DNA of 8,442 bases from an uncultured Oscillospiraceae bacterium. GTDB lineage: Bacteria > Bacillota > Clostridia > Oscillospirales > Oscillospiraceae. The translations under genes and the position numbers were made by a program. The notes beneath the pieces were generated by a model. The model was not told the origin of the DNA. It worked only from the letters and a program-made list of their open reading frames with translations, and made no database searches. Below, piece by piece: positions 4,741-8,442 of the stretch; within the stretch, counting starts at the first letter, position 1; each line of letters begins with the position of its first letter. The DNA is taken from assembly GCA_905234005.1 (NCBI GenBank), contig CAJOFW010000129.1:1-8442 (forward strand). The letters are read 5' to 3'.

Positions 4741-7050
4741 TTACGACGCCTCGCCGGAGGCGGAGCCGGCCGCTACCGTGACCGTGATGACGGTGTCGCC
4801 GTCCATCGCGATGAAGTAGGTGTAGGCGGCCTCGTCGGAGTCGTAGCCGTCCAGACCGTCGACGACCTGATAGCCGCTGGCGGCGGAGGCGTTGAAGTAC
4901 ACGCCCTTGGCCAGAACGTTGGAGCTGAAGTTGATCGCGCCCTCGACCGGGTTGCCGTCCTCGTCGACGACGTTGACGGTCAGGGTGTTGAAGGCGTAGT
5001 CGGTGACGGTGTAGGTGCTGGCGGCGGGAGCGATCTCGATGACGTCGCGCTCGAACTCGACGAAGGTGACGTTCTCGGAGACGTCGGCGTCGTCGACGTC
5101 AAGCTCGCCGCAGTAGTACACGGTCACAGGCTCGTCCGCCGTGATGGCCGTGCCGGCCTCGGCGGTCAGATTGTTGATGTAGCAGGCGTCGGCCTCGCCG
5201 CAGGTGCCGTCCGCGAGGACGACGTTCCAGACGGAGCCGTTCGTCAGCGTGACGTTCACGGGGTTGTTGATCGTGGCGGAGGCGGTGTTGTAGATCGCGC
5301 CGATGACCGCGTAGTCGGTGACGCCGCTCTTGAGGTAGTTGCCGGTGGTATCGGCCTGCAGGACGGTGCCGTTCTCGACGATGTTGCCCTCGAGGTCGAC
5401 GTGGCGGCCGACGGAGGAGGAGATGGTGCCGTTCACGGTCGCGTTGTCGAGGGTGACGTCAAGCGCCTGGCACTCGGAGAAGATGTTGTTCCAGATGTTG
5501 CCGGTGTACTCGCCGTTCATGAGGTCGGCGGCGGCGGGGCTGTTCTCGCCGGCCACGGCGTAGGCCTCCTCGCCGAGGTCGTTGATCGTGAACTCGGTGA
5601 CGCCCGGGTTGCCGGCGTCGTCGGACTCGATCAGCTCAACCAGCGTGCCGGTGTAGCTGCCGTCGCCGGTGAAGTCGATGCTGCAGTTGTCGATCATGAT
5701 GTAGCCGGAGCAGCCGGAGTTGGCGCTGCCGGACTTGATCTGCATGACGGTGTAGCCGACGGCGATGTCGGAGTCGTACACATACGCGTTGCAGCTCGCG
5801 CCGTGGGTCATGAAGCCGATGTAGTTGGAGTTGAGGTCGCAGCCGTGGAATTCCATGAAGCCGCCGGCGATGATGCCGACCTCGCTGCCCGCGAAGAGGG
5901 TGGAATCCTCGAAGTAGTCATAGACGTTCGCGTCGGCGTAGGCGATGTAGCCGGAGCCTTCGCAGTTGAAGCCGTAGGTCACGCCGCCGACCGTCTTGGT
6001 CGCGTCGTAATCCTTGCCCTCGACGGCCTCCTCGATGACGCCGATGCCCGCGACGGTGTCCTTGACGTTCAGGGCGTAGGTGCCGGTGTTGGCGTAGGAG
6101 CTGCCGGAGTCGGTGGACAGAGCGCCCCAGCCGGTGGAGACGATCAGGGAGTCGGTGTAGATGCCCTGGCCGGCGCCGAGGACGTTCGTGGCGCGGACGC
6201 CGCCCTCAAGGCCGAGGGCCATCGGGGTGCGCTTCATCATGGGGACGACCAGAGCGTCGTAATCGGCCTGGGTGTCCTCGGTCTCCTGCGCGTAGATGAC
6301 GGAATTGTCGATGCGGAGGATGCCGCTGCCCTTGACGACAGCCGCGGTGCGGATGACGCCGGAGGTGACGATGACGGAATCCTGAATCGTGACGTCCGCG
6401 GTGCCCTGCGCGAGAACGGCCGCGCCCTCGCCCTGGAAGTCGTTCGCGCCGTCGCCGAGGGCGGTGATGTTCATGCCCTCCACGACGTAGTCGGCGGAGT
6501 CGACGATGATGCCGTTGAAGAACGGGCCGTAGAGATTCAGCTCGCCGCCGGAGATGGAGGCCTCGTCATAGGAGCCGGCCTTCGTCAGCAGGGAGGGGAT
6601 GGTCTCGTCCTCGACGATGCCGTCCGCGTTGACCTTGAGGGCGGAGCGGTAGGTGTACTGGGCGGTGTTGCCGGCCATGTTCATGAACTTGGCAAACTCG
6701 GAGTAGCCGACGGAGCCGGCCGTGGTCTCGAAGGCATAGCCGGCGGGGAGAGCAAGCCCGCTCTCAAGGTAGTCGATGATGTCGTACTGGTCGCCGTCGA
6801 TGACGAGCGTGAGGACGCCGCCGTCCTCGGCCTCGATCACGGTGCCGTCGGACAGCGTGACGGAGACGATGTTCGACGAGGCGGACGGGCTGTTGATGGT
6901 GTCGTCATCCGTGGCGGTCGTGGGAACGTACTTGTCGCCGTAGGTGACGGCCGTGATGGTCACGTCCCCGGCGCCGGGATCGCCGGAAGCGAACGCGGAC
7001 ACGGAGAGCGCCATGCACAGCACAAGGAACAATGCGAATGCTTTCTTCAT
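4741..7050 (-). CDS. Secreted beta-helix-type surface protein, uncharacterised
   Basis: A 769-residue protein with a clear signal peptide: KK at 2-3, hydrophobic core 4-18, and probable cleavage after AFA at 21. The body from about residue 180 to 660 is a run of short beta-strand turns ending in small residues, Asn and Gly (VTIQDSVIVTSG, LRIDNSVIYAQ, IYTDSLIVSTG, YVYDSDIAVG, YIMIDNCSIDF, DVTLDNATVNG). This is the pattern of right-handed parallel beta-helices seen in adhesins and polysaccharide-active proteins. The last 100 or so residues (TLTVNVVDEDGNPVEGAI onward) look like an Ig-like or carboxypeptidase-regulatory-like beta-sandwich. The protein is strongly acidic, poor in lysine, and has nine cysteines after the signal peptide. 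There is no LPXTG motif, lipobox, SLH repeat or C-terminal helix, so attachment to the cell is unexplained. No catalytic motif is recognised. AGGAGG lies 7 nt before the ATG. The lack of TTA, CTA and TCA codons and the strong promoter suggest abundant expression. Confidence 0.88.
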   Translation of the reverse strand: MKKAFALFLVLCMALSVSAFASGDPGAGDVTITAVTYGDKYVPTTATDDDTINSPSASSNIVSVTLSDGTVIEAEDGGVLTLVIDGDQYDIIDYLESGLALPAGYAFETTAGSVGYSEFAKFMNMAGNTAQYTYRSALKVNADGIVEDETIPSLLTKAGSYDEASISGGELNLYGPFFNGIIVDSADYVVEGMNITALGDGANDFQGEGAAVLAQGTADVTIQDSVIVTSGVIRTAAVVKGSGILRIDNSVIYAQETEDTQADYDALVVPMMKRTPMALGLEGGVRATNVLGAGQGIYTDSLIVSTGWGALSTDSGSSYANTGTYALNVKDTVAGIGVIEEAVEGKDYDATKTVGGVTYGFNCEGSGYIAYADANVYDYFEDSTLFAGSEVGIIAGGFMEFHGCDLNSNYIGFMTHGASCNAYVYDSDIAVGYTVMQIKSGSANSGCSGYIMIDNCSIDFTGDGSYTGTLVELIESDDAGNPGVTEFTINDLGEEAYAVAGENSPAAADLMNGEYTGNIWNNIFSECQALDVTLDNATVNGTISSSVGRHVDLEGNIVENGTVLQADTTGNYLKSGVTDYAVIGAIYNTASATINNPVNVTLTNGSVWNVVLADGTCGEADACYINNLTAEAGTAITADEPVTVYYCGELDVDDADVSENVTFVEFERDVIEIAPAASTYTVTDYAFNTLTVNVVDEDGNPVEGAINFSSNVLAKGVYFNASAASGYQVVDGLDGYDSDEAAYTYFIAMDGDTVITVTVAAGSASGEAS

Positions 7051-7097
7051 GTGGAATCCTCCTGCATGTATTTTTGCCTGTTACGGCAGCTAATAAA

Positions 7098-7126
7098 AGA
7101 TTATCACATGTTAATGATGATTTCAA
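7098..7126 (-). promoter_or_regulatory. Sigma-A promoter of the beta-helix protein gene
   Basis: On the minus strand: -35 TTGAAA (7121-7126), a 17-bp spacer and -10 TAATCT (7098-7103), preceded by TGA as in an extended -10. The surrounding 50 bp are unusually AT-rich for this window. The leader would be about 40 nt and includes AGGAGG (complement of 7058-7063). Confidence 0.75.
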
Positions 7127-7269
7127 GCAATAATTATGTGAGATTCAAGGCAATGTCGGCGCGGCGCGATAACGCGGCGGCTTCGGTTCTCTGCGCGGGG
7201 GTTGACGCGGGGTATAGAATGGATATCGGATGTAAAACCGACAGTATTGAAAATAAGGAGCGACGCGGT

Positions 7270-7944
7270 ATGATCGGCACCTTTGCCAATGTGGGAACCA
7301 TCGTAGCGGGCAGTCTGATCGGCGGGCTGTTTCGGAAGGTGATGAGCGACAGGCTCAGCGAGGGCCTGATGAACGCGATGGGCCTTGCCGCCTTCGGCCT
7401 CGGGATAAACGCCGTGGTGCAGAATATGCCGAAGAGCGCATACCCCGTGCTGTTCATCGTCAGTCTCGCCGTCGGCTGTGTGATCGGCACGCTGCTTCAG
7501 CTTGACCGGCGCGTCTCGGCTCTGACGAGCCGCCGGGACGACGGCGGCAATCTGGGGCAGGGGATCATCACCGGCTGTCTGATCTTCTGCATCGGCACGC
7601 TGTCGATCCTCGGGCCGGTGCAGAGCGCCCTGTACGGCGACCACACATACCTCTTTACGAACGCCTCGCTGGACTTTGTGACCTCCATGGTGCTCGCCGC
7701 GACGTATGGCGTCGGCATGGCGCTGGCCGCTGTGGTGCTGCTTGTGTGGCAGGGATCGATCTATCTTCTGACGACGCTGGTGGGCGCGTTCATCACGGAC
7801 ACGATGATGGTGGAGATATCCATCGTGGGCGGCTTTCTGATCGCCATGTCCGGCCTTTCGATCATGAAGATCAGGGACTTCCACACGCTGAACTATCTGC
7901 CCGCGCTGTTCATCCCCGTCCTGTGGTGCCTCCTGCGCGGCTGA
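7270..7944 (+). CDS. DUF554 family integral membrane protein
   Basis: A 224-residue polytopic membrane protein of the DUF554 family (YdfK/YqgA-like, usually about 225-235 residues). Its function is not established and transport has only been suggested. It has the typical N-terminus (GTFANVGTIVAGSLIGGLF), a MNAMGLAAFGLGIN segment and the most diagnostic stretch, CIGTLSILGPVQSALYGD, near residues 106-123. SLDFVTSMVLAATYGVG and a final hydrophobic segment ending in PALFIPVLWCLLRG follow. About seven hydrophobic segments are visible. The ATG at 7270 is chosen because it gives the family N-terminus and has AAGGAG (7255-7260) 9 nt upstream. The reading frame is open far upstream into the antisense of the beta-helix gene, but that extension is not coding. 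No convincing promoter is seen: TTGACG at 7202-7207 lacks a well-spaced -10, and TAGAAT at 7215-7220 lacks a -35. Confidence 0.9.
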   Translation: MIGTFANVGTIVAGSLIGGLFRKVMSDRLSEGLMNAMGLAAFGLGINAVVQNMPKSAYPVLFIVSLAVGCVIGTLLQLDRRVSALTSRRDDGGNLGQGIITGCLIFCIGTLSILGPVQSALYGDHTYLFTNASLDFVTSMVLAATYGVGMALAAVVLLVWQGSIYLLTTLVGAFITDTMMVEISIVGGFLIAMSGLSIMKIRDFHTLNYLPALFIPVLWCLLRG

Positions 7945-7957
7945 GCCCGGCTTTCCG

Positions 7958-7978
7958 GCGCAAAACGGGGTTTTTCGC
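7958..7978 (+). terminator. Possible weak terminator after the DUF554 gene
   Basis: GCGCAAAAC and GTTTTTCGC pair with one mismatch around GGG, with the T-run inside the 3' arm, 14 nt after the stop codon. It is less GC-rich than the other terminators here and may be inefficient. Confidence 0.35.
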
Positions 7979-7982
7979 GGCA

Positions 7983-8011
7983 TTGACTTTCCCGCCGGGA
8001 ACACATATAAT
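7983..8011 (+). promoter_or_regulatory. Sigma-A promoter of surE
   Basis: -35 TTGACT (7983-7988), a 17-bp spacer and a perfect -10 TATAAT (8006-8011). The expected start near 8018 gives a leader of about 110 nt containing the hairpin at 8029-8052. Confidence 0.8.
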
Positions 8012-8028
8012 AACGGTCGGTGCCTGCG

Positions 8029-8052
8029 GGCCGGTACTTTCCGATACCGGCC
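8029..8052 (+). other. Hairpin in the surE leader
   Basis: A perfect 8-bp stem, GGCCGGTA with TACCGGCC, around an 8-nt loop, starting about 11 nt after the predicted transcription start. No U-tract follows, so it is not a terminator. It may act as a 5' stabiliser or in control of the leader. Confidence 0.45.
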
Positions 8053-8126
8053 GGTACAGCCGCCGCGATCCGGGTCGGAATGGCCGATGTGATCGACGGC
8101 ATATTCATCGCGGACGGGAGCGTATC

Positions 8127-8442
8127 ATGCGCAGAATTCTGATCACAAACGACGACGGGATCGGGGCGGAGGGCCTTTTCAGGCTTGCGGAGGCGGCGAA
8201 GCGCTTCGGCGAGGTGTGGGCCGTCGCGCCGGATTCGGAGCGGAGCGCGGCGTCGCACAGCATCACGCTGCACGATCACCTCGACGTCTATCCCCACGAT
8301 TTTCCGGTACCGGGCGTGCGGGCGTATACGTGCAGCGGCATGCCCGCCGACTGCATCCGCGTCGGCGTCCTGAACATCATGCCGGGAAAGCCGGACGTCG
8401 TGCTCTCGGGCGTGAACTACGGCTACAACCTCGCGACGGACA
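8127..8442 (+). CDS. surE: 5'/3'-nucleotidase SurE, partial at right edge
   Basis: The N-terminal 105 residues of SurE, a cytoplasmic metal-dependent phosphatase that dephosphorylates nucleoside 5'- and 3'-monophosphates; family members are usually about 250 residues. The signature N-terminus MRRILITNDDGIGAEGL carries the metal-binding aspartates D9 and D10. APDSERSAASHSITL (35-48) supplies the conserved serine S40, where most homologues have SG rather than SA. SGVNYGYN (94-101) supplies the metal-site asparagine N97. GGGAG at 8116-8120 lies 6 nt before the ATG. The gene has its own promoter and continues beyond the window. Confidence 0.95.
   Translation, partial: MRRILITNDDGIGAEGLFRLAEAAKRFGEVWAVAPDSERSAASHSITLHDHLDVYPHDFPVPGVRAYTCSGMPADCIRVGVLNIMPGKPDVVLSGVNYGYNLATD

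Noticed and set aside
7202..7220. Promoter for DUF554 from TTGACG and TAGAAT.
   Set aside because: The two elements are only 7 bp apart, and neither has a properly spaced partner.
4702..7944. A 1080-codon plus-strand open frame running through the beta-helix region into the DUF554 gene.
   Set aside because: Up to 7050 it is the exact-register antisense of the beta-helix gene, giving a low-complexity Val/Gly/Asp sequence. The opposite strand has a signal peptide, ribosome binding site and promoter. Only 7270-7944 is real coding sequence.
7123..8004. A 293-codon minus-strand open frame opposite DUF554.
   Set aside because: It is an antisense shadow with a His/Gln/Arg-rich low-complexity product, no ribosome binding site, and overlap with the promoter of the beta-helix gene.

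Overview
The window reads as chromosomal DNA from a GC-rich, low-complexity-free Gram-positive anaerobe, most likely a member of the Clostridia (Oscillospiraceae-like). This is inference. It rests on AGGAGG-type ribosome binding sites, textbook sigma-A promoters (TTGACA-N17-TATAAT type), a YtrA/GntR-type ABC operon, an acetyl-CoA hydrolase/transferase-family CoA-transferase and a DUF554 membrane protein. I see no phage, insertion sequence, CRISPR array, tRNA or rRNA.

Layout. (1) Positions 1-2553, minus strand: a three-gene operon reading leftwards from one promoter. It encodes a small GntR regulator (2021-2392, TTG start), an ABC ATPase (1151-2028) and a multi-spanning ABC permease (1-1176, running off the window). 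The coding regions overlap by 8 and 26 nt. The ATPase is broken by a frameshift exactly between its signature motif and Walker B. (2) 2657-3040, minus: a monocistronic 95-residue, three-helix membrane protein resembling a SemiSWEET/PQ-loop half-transporter, with its own promoter, a leader hairpin and a strong terminator. (3) 3041-3331: a gene-free stretch holding a run of hairpins, two kinds of short direct repeat and the promoter of the next gene. (4) 3332-4615, plus: a 427-residue CoA-transferase, followed by a perfect 17-bp bidirectional terminator that it shares with the convergent gene. (5) 4741-7050, minus: a 769-residue secreted, acidic beta-helix-type protein with a strong promoter and no recognised cell-wall anchor. 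(6) 7270-7944, plus: a DUF554 integral membrane protein. (7) 8127 to the right edge, plus: the first 105 residues of SurE nucleotidase, with its own consensus promoter and a structured leader.

How the genes relate. Only the GntR-ATPase-permease set is a functional unit. The regulator probably represses the operon through an inverted repeat lying just downstream of the -10. The other genes look like independent transcription units for fermentation (CoA-transferase), cell-surface interaction (beta-helix protein), membrane functions of unknown or transport type, and nucleotide housekeeping (SurE). I do not see a clearly novel multi-gene system. The items most worth a second look are the ATPase frameshift, the uncharacterised secreted beta-helix protein, and the structured, repeat-bearing intergenic region upstream of the CoA-transferase.
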